DNA of 64,000 bases. It comes from Sinosporangium album (GTDB lineage Bacteria > Actinomycetota > Actinomycetes > Streptosporangiales > Streptosporangiaceae). Each line of letters begins with the position of its first letter. Position 1 is the first letter of the stretch. Positions 25,128 through 32,860 of this stretch are shown in pieces. The notes under the pieces are model-generated. The model was not told where the DNA came from. It saw nothing but the letters and a program-made list of their open reading frames with translations, and searched no databases. The stretch covers positions 310,001 to 374,000 of the forward strand of contig NZ_FNCN01000003.1 of assembly GCF_900100605.1 (NCBI RefSeq). The letters run 5' to 3'. Both the position numbers and the translations under genes were made by a program.

Positions 25128-25523
25128 TCAGCCCAGCGTGACCCCGAGGAAGAGGGCGGCCAGCGCGAACACCCCGCTGAGGGATCCCAAGGCCGCGGTC
25201 GCCCCCTTGGTCTTGGCGCGGGTGTGCAGGAAGGCCGTCGCACCCGACAGCGCGACGACACCGAGCTTGACGAAGAGCGTCGTCCGATATTCCGGAGCGG
25301 TGTCGCCGATCGTGAGGACGCTCCATACACCGGTCAGCACCAGCACCCCGAAGGCGGGCCAGGCGACCCGGTTGAACGCCTGTGCGGCGACCTTGGTCAC
25401 CCCGTCGCCGGTACGGCGGAGCGCGGGCACCAGGAACGCCAGAGTGAACTGCCCGCCGACCCATATCGTGGCGGCGAGGACGTGGAGGAACACGCGAAGG
25501 GTGTCGAGGGATACCGAAAGCAT
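25128..25523 (-). CDS. CopD-like small integral membrane protein
   Basis: A 131-residue protein with four predicted transmembrane helices. The first carries HVLAATIWVGGQ, a pattern typical of CopD/DUF2269-type membrane proteins in which histidines may bind haem or copper. Helix 2 (AWPAFGVLVLTGVWSVL) and the last two helices are plain hydrophobic. No copC partner is adjacent here, unlike the copC-copD pair near 41 kb. The function is not known. The gene is divergent from the halogenase, and three TGGCCA hexamers lie about 60-85 bp upstream of its start. Confidence 0.75.
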   Translation of the reverse strand: MLSVSLDTLRVFLHVLAATIWVGGQFTLAFLVPALRRTGDGVTKVAAQAFNRVAWPAFGVLVLTGVWSVLTIGDTAPEYRTTLFVKLGVVALSGATAFLHTRAKTKGATAALGSLSGVFALAALFLGVTLG

Positions 25524-25580
25524 TCGAACAACCTATTGACCGTCCGTCTCGGTGGCCAGCGCGGGGTCTCGTCCACAGAT

Positions 25581-25607
25581 TGGCCATATGGAATGGCCAG
25601 TTGGCCA
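25581..25607. promoter_or_regulatory. Three palindromic TGGCCA hexamers in a divergent promoter region
   Basis: TGGCCA occurs at 25581-25586, 25594-25599 and 25602-25607, upstream of the CopD-like gene (-) and within the 361-bp spacer before the halogenase (+). The clustering suggests a regulator site. Nothing else is recognisable in 25524-25884. Confidence 0.35.
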
Positions 25608-25884
25608 CTCTCGACGGATCCGAGTGAGGGCCGGTCGGCGTTTCGGGGCCGTTCGCATCCGCGGATTCGGCGCAACCTGGCCGACACCGACGGTGAAAAG
25701 GCGCAGGTCCCCGGTGCGGGAAAGGCGTATTCGCGCGTATGCGCCCCGGGTGGCGCTGGAATTCCCCCGGCCTGCGTGCTCAAATGGCGGTGCCGGCGAC
25801 CCGGCAGGTCCTCGTGATATTCAGACCATCCCCCGAATGCTCTGTCGAGCGCCGTGCGGAGATGGCGACCGAAAGGGCATTCAG

Positions 25885-27228
25885 GTGAAAGTTGATTTCG
25901 ATGTGGCCGTCATCGGAGGAGGCCCGGCCGGTTCGACCGCCGCCTCCTATCTCGCTCGGGCCGGACTTTCCGTGGCCGTCTTCGAAAGTGATACATTTCC
26001 TCGGCCGCACGTGGGGGAATCGCTGGTGCCGGCCACCACTCCGGTCCTGAACGAGATCGGGGCACTGGAGAAGATCGACGAGGAGGGCTTCCCCAGGAAA
26101 TACGGCGCCTCCTGGACCTCCGCGGAGTCCCGCGACATCCCCCACCTCGGCTATCGGGGCCTCAGCCACGACTGGACGGCCGAGGTCCAGTTCGTAGAGC
26201 GCGACCAACCGGGGGTCGACCGCGACTACACCTTCCATGTGGACCGTTCGAAGTTCGACGCCATCCTGCTGAGGCACGCCGGAGAGCAGGGGGCCAAGGT
26301 CTTCACCGGTGTCCGCGTGCTGAACGTCGACTTCGACGACCCGCAGGTCACGCGCCTGACGTGCCGGCTGGCCTCCCGCGAGGTGGAGTTCACCTCGCGC
26401 ATGGTGGTCGACGCCTCCGGTCGGCAGACCCTGCTGGGGCGGCAGCTCAAGGTGAAGGTGGCCGACCCGGTCTTCGATCAATATGCCCTGCACACGTGGT
26501 TCGAAGGGCTCGACCGGGAGGCGATCGCCGGCGACGTGGCGCAGGCCGACCATATCTTCGTCCACTTCCTGCCCATCAAGGACACCTGGCTGTGGCAGAT
26601 CCCCATCACCGACACGATCACCAGTGTGGGGGTGGTGACGCAGAAGAAGAGGTTCGCCGCGGCGAACGCGGGGCGTGAGGAGTTCTTCTGGGACTTCGTC
26701 TCCAGCAGGCCCGAACTCCACACCGCGCTGCAAAAGGCCCGCCGTATCCGGCCGTTCAAACCGGAGGGCGACTACAGCTACGCGATGAAGCAGATCTGCG
26801 GCGACAGATTTGTGTTGATCGGGGACGCGGCGCGGTTTGTCGACCCCATTTTCTCCAGTGGTGTCAGCGTCGCTCTCAACAGCGCGCGTATCGCCTCGCG
26901 CGATATCATCGCGGCGCATAAGGCGGGCGACTTCTCCAAGGCCAGGTTCGCCACCTACGAGAACAAGCTCCGGCGGGCGGTTCGGTATTGGTATGAATTC
27001 ATCTCCATCTACTACCGGTTGAACGTGCTGTTCACCGCCTTCGTGCAGGATCCGCGTTATCGCATTGATGTGTTGAAGATGCTCCAGGGCGATGTCTACG
27101 ACGGGGAAGAGCCCAAGGTCCTCCAGGCCATGCGCGAGGTGGTGGCGGAGGTGGAGAGCAATCCCCGGCACCTCTGGCATCCCTACCTCGGGACCCTCCG
27201 CGCCCCGACCTCGGCACCCGCCTTCTGA
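25885..27228 (+). CDS. Flavin-dependent halogenase-like enzyme
   Basis: A 447-residue FAD enzyme with GGGPAGS (residues 11-17) for dinucleotide binding and PRPHVGESLVPA after it. Two halogenase hallmarks are present: WLWQIP (235-240), matching WxWxIP, and GFPRKYGASW, matching the FxxKxG pattern with the likely hypohalite-relaying lysine at Lys72. GDAARFVDPIFSSGV near residue 315 is also typical. It should halogenate an electron-rich aromatic, perhaps bound to a carrier protein, using FADH2 from a separate reductase. GTG 25885 is preceded by AAAGGG. No biosynthetic cluster surrounds it, so the substrate is unknown. A non-halogenating flavin monooxygenase is the alternative. Confidence 0.82.
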   Translation: MKVDFDVAVIGGGPAGSTAASYLARAGLSVAVFESDTFPRPHVGESLVPATTPVLNEIGALEKIDEEGFPRKYGASWTSAESRDIPHLGYRGLSHDWTAEVQFVERDQPGVDRDYTFHVDRSKFDAILLRHAGEQGAKVFTGVRVLNVDFDDPQVTRLTCRLASREVEFTSRMVVDASGRQTLLGRQLKVKVADPVFDQYALHTWFEGLDREAIAGDVAQADHIFVHFLPIKDTWLWQIPITDTITSVGVVTQKKRFAAANAGREEFFWDFVSSRPELHTALQKARRIRPFKPEGDYSYAMKQICGDRFVLIGDAARFVDPIFSSGVSVALNSARIASRDIIAAHKAGDFSKARFATYENKLRRAVRYWYEFISIYYRLNVLFTAFVQDPRYRIDVLKMLQGDVYDGEEPKVLQAMREVVAEVESNPRHLWHPYLGTLRAPTSAPAF

Positions 27229-27299
27229 CGCCCGCGGGCGGGGCGGACGCCGTACGGCGGGAGCCCGGCTCGCCCGCCGTGGAACCCGTCTCGCCGACG

Positions 27300-27345
27300 G
27301 GACAAGTGCCGACGGGTAGCGCCGACGGGTAGCGCCGACGGGACA
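27300..27345. repeat. 13-base tandem repeat GCCGACGGGTAGC
   Basis: Two perfect units at 27308-27320 and 27321-27333 are flanked by partial copies, 115-150 bp upstream of the UTRA gene. Confidence 0.65.
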
Positions 27346-27460
27346 TGCGTCGGCGGGAGTGTGGCGGGCTGCGCCGGGATGGTGGCGGGGGGCGATGGCC
27401 GCGGCGGCCCCGCTGTACCACTTGGTGAGGCGCGGAGCTCGCGCCGATAGGGTCGAGGAT

Positions 27461-28042
27461 ATGGCGATGGTCTCTGAGGGGCGCCCGGACGCGCGGCCGC
27501 GTGTGCTGGTGCGACGCGGTCTGCCGACGGCTCCCGCCGTACGCGGGTCGATGTCGCTGTTCATGGCCGAGGCTCAGGGGCAGGGGGTGCTGCCGGGGCG
27601 GGAGATGGTCTATGTGGGATCTGAGCCCGCCGGGGAGGCGGTGGCTCCGGCATTGAGGGTGAGCCCGGGCACCGAGGTGATCGCCCGGCGCAAGGTGCTG
27701 ACGGCCGACGGTGTGCCGGTGCGCGTGGCGACGAGCTACTTCCGGCTCGACGTGTTCGGCGGCACGAGGCTGGCCGAGCAGGGCTTCGTGACGCCGTCGC
27801 TGCAGTCGGCGATCGGTGAGCTCGGCCACGAGTTCGGATCCGCCGAGGAGACGCTGGTCGCCAGGCTCCCGACGGCCGAGGAGGCGGGTCTGCTGGAACT
27901 CGATCCGGGGGAGTGGGTCGTCTGCGTCGTACGGGCGAGCTATTCCACGGAAGACGTGCCGGTCCATGTCTTGGAAACGGTGTGTTCGGCTACTCGTCAC
28001 ATCTTTCAGATCCGGCAAGTGGCAGGTCACGACGAGTTTTAG
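27461..28042 (+). CDS. UTRA-domain protein lacking a DNA-binding domain
   Basis: A 193-residue protein made almost only of a UTRA fold, the ligand-binding half of HutC-type GntR regulators. The typical order is visible: VLPGREMVYVGSEPA, VSPGTEVIARRKVLTADGVPVRVATSYFRLDVF, LIGELGHEF-like segment and a C-terminal LELDPGEWVVCVVRASYSTEDVPVHVLETVCSATRHIFQI strand pair. The roughly 65-residue N-terminal winged helix of this family is missing, and the short N-terminus gives no HTH. It may sense a small molecule and act through a partner, or be a decayed regulator. The ATG at 27461 has GAGG just before it. The phosphatase gene follows 46 bp downstream on the same strand. Confidence 0.8.
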   Translation: MAMVSEGRPDARPRVLVRRGLPTAPAVRGSMSLFMAEAQGQGVLPGREMVYVGSEPAGEAVAPALRVSPGTEVIARRKVLTADGVPVRVATSYFRLDVFGGTRLAEQGFVTPSLQSAIGELGHEFGSAEETLVARLPTAEEAGLLELDPGEWVVCVVRASYSTEDVPVHVLETVCSATRHIFQIRQVAGHDEF

Positions 28043-28088
28043 CGCAGGTCAGCCGCCCGACATGTGCCGACATGTAGGGTCAACAGGG

Positions 28089-28895
28089 ATGAATGAAATT
28101 TCACGCTGGATAGATCTCGACGGTGCCGTCAACGTGCGTGACCTGGGCGGACTCCCCACGCGGGACGGCGGTGCCACGCGATTCGGCCGAATCCTCAGAT
28201 CGGACAACCTCCAAGGGCTCACGGCGGGCGACCTCTCCCGCCTCGTCGGCGAGTTGAACCTCCGCCACGTCGTCGACCTGCGCTCGTACCCCGAAGTGGA
28301 ACGCGAAGGCCCCGGTCCCCTCACCCGGTTCCCTGAGGTCAGCATCCACCACCACACCCTGTTCGCCGAAGGCGGCCGACACACCGACGTCGAGGCCGAC
28401 CGCCCCTCGATCGACGCCGACAAGGTGCTGCCCTGGCAGCGGCCCTTCGACGAGGAGCAGCTCGCCGAGATGAGGGTCACCGGCTTCTACTACGGCTATC
28501 TGCGTGACAGGGCCGACTCGGTGCTCGCCGCCCTGAGGGTGCTCGGCAAGAACGACGGCGCGGCCATCGTGCACTGCGCCGCGGGCAAGGACCGCACCGG
28601 CGTCGTGATCGCTCTGGCGCTGGCGATCGCCGGGGTCACCAGGGAGGCCATCGTCGCCGACTACGTCGCGACCGGCGATCGCCTCGAAGGCATCCTCTTG
28701 CGGCTGCGCGCCAGCGACACCTACCGCGAGGACCTGAACTCCCGCCCGGCCGACGACCACCGTCCGCGCGCGGAGTACATGGAGCAGTTCCTCGGCGTTC
28801 TCGACGACCGCTACGGCGGGCCGCTCGGCTGGCTCGACGCCCAGGGGTGGACGGGGCAGGACACGCGGGCCCTCCGGAGCCGCCTGCTCGGCTGA
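28089..28895 (+). CDS. Tyrosine-protein phosphatase (Y_phosphatase3 type)
   Basis: A 268-residue cytosolic phosphatase. The P-loop is HCAAGKDRTG (CX5R), about residues 160-169. The N-terminal VNVRDLGGLPTRDGG and ILRSDNLQGL segments, and VVDLRSYPEVE, are the family signature shared with mycobacterial PtpB, whose substrates include phosphotyrosine proteins and phosphoinositides. The start is ATG 28089, with TAGGG ten bases upstream. It probably shares a transcript with the UTRA protein. The physiological substrate is not known. Confidence 0.88.
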   Translation: MNEISRWIDLDGAVNVRDLGGLPTRDGGATRFGRILRSDNLQGLTAGDLSRLVGELNLRHVVDLRSYPEVEREGPGPLTRFPEVSIHHHTLFAEGGRHTDVEADRPSIDADKVLPWQRPFDEEQLAEMRVTGFYYGYLRDRADSVLAALRVLGKNDGAAIVHCAAGKDRTGVVIALALAIAGVTREAIVADYVATGDRLEGILLRLRASDTYREDLNSRPADDHRPRAEYMEQFLGVLDDRYGGPLGWLDAQGWTGQDTRALRSRLLG

Positions 28896-28924
28896 GCCCG
28901 GCACGCTCAGGGGTGCCTGAGGGA

Positions 28925-29968
28925 TCAGGTGAGGTGGACGACCCGGCTCTCCAACGCCGACAGGTGGGCGGCCTCGATCACGGCCGCGGTCGCCACCGCC
29001 TCCTCTGGGTCCACCGGAGGAGGCGCCCCCTCCCGCAGCGCGGCCACGACGCCGCGGTAGAAGTCGAGGTAGGCGCCCGGCTCCGTGGGCACCGTACGGC
29101 TGTCGCCCTCCGTGCCGACCACCCCCCACCGCTCCCGCGGCTCGCGGCCGAACTCCGGCGCGGCGGGGTCGTGCCCGGCTCTGAGCCGCTCCTCCTGCAC
29201 GTCCAGACCGTGCTTGACATAGGCGGCCCGGGAGCCGAGGACGCGGAAACGCGGCCCGGGCAGAGGCGTGACCGCGCTCATCCACAGGTGGGAGCGGGCG
29301 CCGCTCGCGTGGGTGAGGGCGACGAACGTATCGTCGTCGGAGACGACGTTCTCGCGTCGGACGTCGGTCTCGCAGTAGACCTCCCGCACCGGCCCGGCGA
29401 GCCAGAGCGCCTGGTCGACGAGGTGGCTGCCGAGGTCGTAAAGCAGCCCGGAGACCTCCTCCGGACCGCCGGTCTCGCGCCAGCCGCCCTTGGGGACGGG
29501 CCGCCACCGCTCGAAACGGGACTCGAACCTGCGCAGCTCGCCGAGCCCGCCCTCCGCCAGCAGGCGTCTCAACGTCAGGAAGTCGCCGTCCCACCTGCGG
29601 TTCTGGTAAACGGTCAGCATCAGCCCGCGCGACCGGGCCAGCAGCGTGAGCTCCTCGGCGTCGGCGGCGGTGGCCGCGAACGGTTTGTCGACCACCACCG
29701 GCAGGCCGGCGGTGAGCGCGGCGCGCGCCAGCGGCACGTGGGTGCGGTTGGGGGAGGCGACGACGATCAGGTCGCTTCCCTCCCAGAGCTCCTCGGGGTC
29801 GGCCACGACACGGGCGCCGTATCTCTCCCGCGCGTCGGCCGCGCGGTCGGCGTCGCGCGTCACCACGCCGGTCAGCCTCAGGCCGGGCACGGCCGCGATC
29901 AGCGGGGCGTGGAAGAACGCCCCCGCCACGCCGTAGCCCACCAGGCCCACTCGGATCTCGTCCACCAC
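28925..29968 (-). CDS. Gfo/Idh/MocA-family oxidoreductase
   Basis: A 347-residue NAD(P)-dependent oxidoreductase. The N-terminal Rossmann motif is VGLVGYGVAGAFFHAPL, followed by VVASPNRTH and VVVDKPFA, the family's EKP-like motif with catalytic-region lysine. The C-terminal half has the YDLGSHLVDQALWL segment with the conserved histidine. Members act on sugars, inositols and related polyols. The start is one of two adjacent GTG codons (29968 or 29965) preceded by AAAGGGGG. It converges on the phosphatase gene. The substrate is unknown. Confidence 0.87.
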   Translation of the reverse strand: MVDEIRVGLVGYGVAGAFFHAPLIAAVPGLRLTGVVTRDADRAADARERYGARVVADPEELWEGSDLIVVASPNRTHVPLARAALTAGLPVVVDKPFAATAADAEELTLLARSRGLMLTVYQNRRWDGDFLTLRRLLAEGGLGELRRFESRFERWRPVPKGGWRETGGPEEVSGLLYDLGSHLVDQALWLAGPVREVYCETDVRRENVVSDDDTFVALTHASGARSHLWMSAVTPLPGPRFRVLGSRAAYVKHGLDVQEERLRAGHDPAAPEFGREPRERWGVVGTEGDSRTVPTEPGAYLDFYRGVVAALREGAPPPVDPEEAVATAAVIEAAHLSALESRVVHLT

Positions 29969-30070
29969 CGCCCCCTTTCGGGATCACGATAGCGGGTGCC
30001 CCGATGCGCGCCGGTGGGCGCGGGCCCGTCGGGCTCCGCCGTACGGCACCGGCCTGATCAGCGGCGCGCC

Positions 30071-30976
30071 CTAGATGTCCTGGTCTCCGCGTTCGGCGAG
30101 GAAACGCTCGAACTGGGCCGCGAGCTCGTCGCCGGTCGGCATCGGGGTGCTCTCGGCGATGAGGTTCTCGCGCTCCGAGCCCCCGGCGAAGGCGTCGTAT
30201 TGCTGCTCAAGCCCGACGATGGCGGTGGACAGCTCGGCCGAGCCCCGGATCTGCTCCTCGATCTCGTTGTTGGTGCGGTCGGCGGCTGCGTGCAGGGTGT
30301 CCATGGGGAACACCAGCCCGGTGTTCCGGCTCACTGCAATCAGCGCGGTGATCGCTGCCTGGGGGTATTCGGCCTGGGCGAGGTAGTGGGGCACGTGGAC
30401 GGCGTAGCCGACCGCTTCGTGGCCCTTCTCCCCGAGCCGGAACTCGATGAGCGAGGCGGCGCTGCCCGGCACCTTGACCCGGCCGAAGTTGCTGGACTGC
30501 CCGTCGGTCAGCTCGGGGCTGGTGGCATGGGCGGTGACGCCGAGGGGCCGGGTGTGGGGGATGGCCATCGGGATGCCGTGGGTCGTGACGAGCCGCCGTA
30601 CGCCGAACCGCTCGACGAGCTGGGCCACGGCGGCGGCGAACAGCTCCCACTCGCGGTCCGGCTCAGGGCCGCTGAGCACCAGGAACGGCGTGCCGGCCAC
30701 GTCGTGCGCCAGCCGTACGGACAGCTCAGGGGTCTCGCAGGACACCCATCTGTCGGTGTCGAAGGTCATGACCGGACGTCTCGACCTGTAGTCGAGGAGG
30801 CGATCGACGTCGAACGTGGCCACGGTGCTGTGGTCGAGCTCGGAGAGCAGGTGCTCGACGGCGAGGCGTCCGGCCGCCCCCGCGTCGACGAATCCCTCGA
30901 AGTGATAGAGCAGTACCGGATCACGGAGGTTGGATACATCACCGTCGAGCCGGTAGAGATCTGTCGGGTCGGTCAC
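30071..30976 (-). CDS. PAC2-family protein
   Basis: A 301-residue protein of the PAC2 (proteasome assembly chaperone-like) family that is widespread in actinobacteria. Recognisable segments are PVLLYHFEGFVDAGAAG, FLVLSGPEPDREWELF, LVTTHGIPMAIPHTRP and GYAVHVPHYLAQAEYP. A C-terminal acidic helix ends the protein. The actinobacterial members are of unresolved function; a link to proteasome assembly is suggested by fold only. GTG start with GGAGGCTG upstream. Co-directional with, but separated by 102 bp from, the oxidoreductase gene. Confidence 0.87.
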   Translation of the reverse strand: MTDPTDLYRLDGDVSNLRDPVLLYHFEGFVDAGAAGRLAVEHLLSELDHSTVATFDVDRLLDYRSRRPVMTFDTDRWVSCETPELSVRLAHDVAGTPFLVLSGPEPDREWELFAAAVAQLVERFGVRRLVTTHGIPMAIPHTRPLGVTAHATSPELTDGQSSNFGRVKVPGSAASLIEFRLGEKGHEAVGYAVHVPHYLAQAEYPQAAITALIAVSRNTGLVFPMDTLHAAADRTNNEIEEQIRGSAELSTAIVGLEQQYDAFAGGSERENLIAESTPMPTGDELAAQFERFLAERGDQDI

Positions 30977-31279
30977 GGTGTTTCAGCCTCCCTTGTGGGT
31001 CTTCTCCCCAGAACCCACCACGGCGCTTGGGCATTCCTGTTCTCGCTTCCTTTTTGATCGCTTCCTCAGTGGCGGGGCCGGTCGGTCGCCGGGAACCGGC
31101 GGTGACAAGCCTTGCCCTTGAGGTGCTCACAAGTACGGAAAGCTCGATGCCGGGAGGTCAGTCCCGGTCACCTTCAGGCACCTTATCGGGGGACATAGGG
31201 GTTCATGGACGTGGATCAAGGTGGATCGACGTGGATCGACGCGGCCCCGCGCGGGAACACCGCGCGCGGGGACCGATCC
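30977..31279. other. Intergenic region with three GTGGATCGAC units
   Basis: Bases 31211-31240 are three tandem ten-base units (GTGGATCAAG then GTGGATCGAC twice), 40 bp after the terpene synthase stop codon in its transcription direction. Nothing else is recognisable. Confidence 0.5.
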
Positions 31280-32296
31280 TCAGTCGAGCAGCTCGTCGTG
31301 GAAACTCGGCACCTGGCCTCTGAGGATGGGGTCGGAGAAGCGCCGGCTTTCCAGCGCCCAGTCGTGATAACCCCGCATCCAGTGTTCCAGCCCGGTCACG
31401 CACCGGAGGGTGCCCTCCCGGGTGTTGTGGCCGACGCCGAGCTCGTCGAAGACGATCAGAAGCTCCTGCTTGGCGCTCTGGAAGCGCTCGATCCTGGAGG
31501 AGATCATGTCGTTGACCCGGCCGACGGCCTCTTCCAGGCTGCACCCGGCGTCGTTGCTCAGCACGATGACGAGATTGTGGAACTCGCCCTGGGCGAGTTC
31601 GCGGTTGAGCCCGATGATGTCGTTAGTGCAGACGACGACGTGTCCCGCTTCCAGCACCAGCCGGCGGTAGGGCTCCGATGTGCGGATCGCCTCCGGCACG
31701 TCGAAGTGCTCGACGAACTCGACGACGTCGAAGGACGGCGGCACGTAGGCGATGTTCAGCTTGTGCTCGATGTAGCTGTCGGTGTCGGGGATGCGTCCTT
31801 GGACGCGGTTCTCGACCTCCCAGACGGCGGTCTCGAAGCAGAGGCGGAAGTGGTCGGCGAAGCGGTTCCACCAGGCTTCGCTGGCGTGCATGCGGAACCG
31901 GTCGCGGATATCGGCCAGTCCGCGCAGGACCGGTCCGGCGGAACGGTCCAAACGCCCACCGCGCAGCAGCGCGTCTGTCTTGTCCACCCACCTCCGCGCC
32001 AGCTCGGGGTCGCGCCCGACCTCGGCCAGCTCGAACTGGTCGTCGTAGACGTGGAACCAGCTGTTGAGGTCGGTGGCGAGGGCCAGGTCGGGGAAGGACG
32101 CCTCGGGGTACAGGCGGGCGACGAGGCGGGCGTAGGACTCCCCGGCGAACCGGGCGACCGAGAGCTTTCCGTCGACGAGCTTCATACGGCGGGCCCAGAG
32201 GGCGGTATGGTCCACCGCTTCTTTGACAAATGGGTTGATACGTGATGGATACGGGATGTTTAGCGCAGGAAGGCGGAAGTCTGCGACTTCTCCCAT
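31280..32296 (-). CDS. Class I terpene synthase
   Basis: A 338-residue terpene cyclase of typical bacterial sesquiterpene synthase length. The aspartate-rich Mg motif is DDQFE (residues 85-89), and the second metal triad is NDIIGLNRE, with Asn225, Gly229 where Ser is usual, and Glu233. The C-terminal effector pair usually ending RRY reads RRF. The fold would ionise farnesyl (or geranyl) diphosphate and cyclise it; the product cannot be predicted. I placed the start at ATG 32296, which has GGAGG nine bases upstream. No P450, methyltransferase or prenyltransferase gene is adjacent, so the product may be released as a volatile hydrocarbon. Confidence 0.88.
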   Translation of the reverse strand: MGEVADFRLPALNIPYPSRINPFVKEAVDHTALWARRMKLVDGKLSVARFAGESYARLVARLYPEASFPDLALATDLNSWFHVYDDQFELAEVGRDPELARRWVDKTDALLRGGRLDRSAGPVLRGLADIRDRFRMHASEAWWNRFADHFRLCFETAVWEVENRVQGRIPDTDSYIEHKLNIAYVPPSFDVVEFVEHFDVPEAIRTSEPYRRLVLEAGHVVVCTNDIIGLNRELAQGEFHNLVIVLSNDAGCSLEEAVGRVNDMISSRIERFQSAKQELLIVFDELGVGHNTREGTLRCVTGLEHWMRGYHDWALESRRFSDPILRGQVPSFHDELLD

Positions 32297-32563
32297 GCGG
32301 CTCGACCTCCAGGTGTCAGAAACCCGGCATTGCAGGACATAGCTGCCTAAGGGGTTCAAATGATGGCAGATGCCATTATTTCGCAATACCCGGGGTGCTT
32401 TAACCCTAACCGTGAGATCGAGGCTTAACATCCTCTACTTCCTGGTGACGGCGAGTCAAGATCGAAGCTAGAAGTTGGCTAGCATTTCGCGTCGCTCCTG
32501 GAGTTTTCGCAGGTCAGGTGCTTTTAGTTGGATGGAGTTCGTCGGTTGCATAGAAGGTATGAA

Positions 32564-32589
32564 AAAAGCTCACTTTATCCTGAGCTTTT
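32564..32589 (-). terminator. Intrinsic terminator with U-tract
   Basis: AAAAGCTCA (32564-32572) and TGAGCTTTT (32581-32589) pair perfectly over an eight-base loop. Read on the minus strand the stem runs straight into TTTTTTC, giving a textbook U-tract. It lies between the NB-ARC gene and the terpene synthase gene, both on the minus strand, and should insulate the latter. Confidence 0.7.
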
Positions 32590-32675
32590 CCTGAAAGGGG
32601 GAAATCGTAAATATCCTCACTCGCCTGGCGCGTTCAGCCGGCGGACCCGAGTGCACGGAGGCCATGCGACGCCGC

Positions 32676-32763
32676 GTGACCGGTGACCGCGTGACCGCGT
32701 GACCGCGTGACCGGTGGCCGCGTGACCGGTGGCCGCGTGGCCGGGTGGCCGGGTGACCGCCGT
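32676..32763. repeat. GTGACCGC/GTGGCCGG tandem repeat
   Basis: About ten degenerate units of 8-10 bases (GTGACCGC, GTGACCGG, GTGGCCGC, GTGGCCGG) in tandem, about 100 bp beyond the NB-ARC gene. The rest of 32297-32860 is non-coding, AT-rich near 32450-32620, and includes the terpene synthase promoter. Confidence 0.65.
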
Positions 32764-32860
32764 GCCGAGAGGGCGCGTCCGCTCCGGACGCGCGAGGACC
32801 ACGGCGGCGCGGGGACACAGTCGACCGGCACGGGGCGTGGGGGACACCGCGGACCGGCGG

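Noticed and set aside
22333-25608. Very long minus-strand open frame antisense to the oxygenase operon
   Set aside because: It is an antisense shadow of GC-rich codons; the plus-strand genes have clear domains and ribosome sites.
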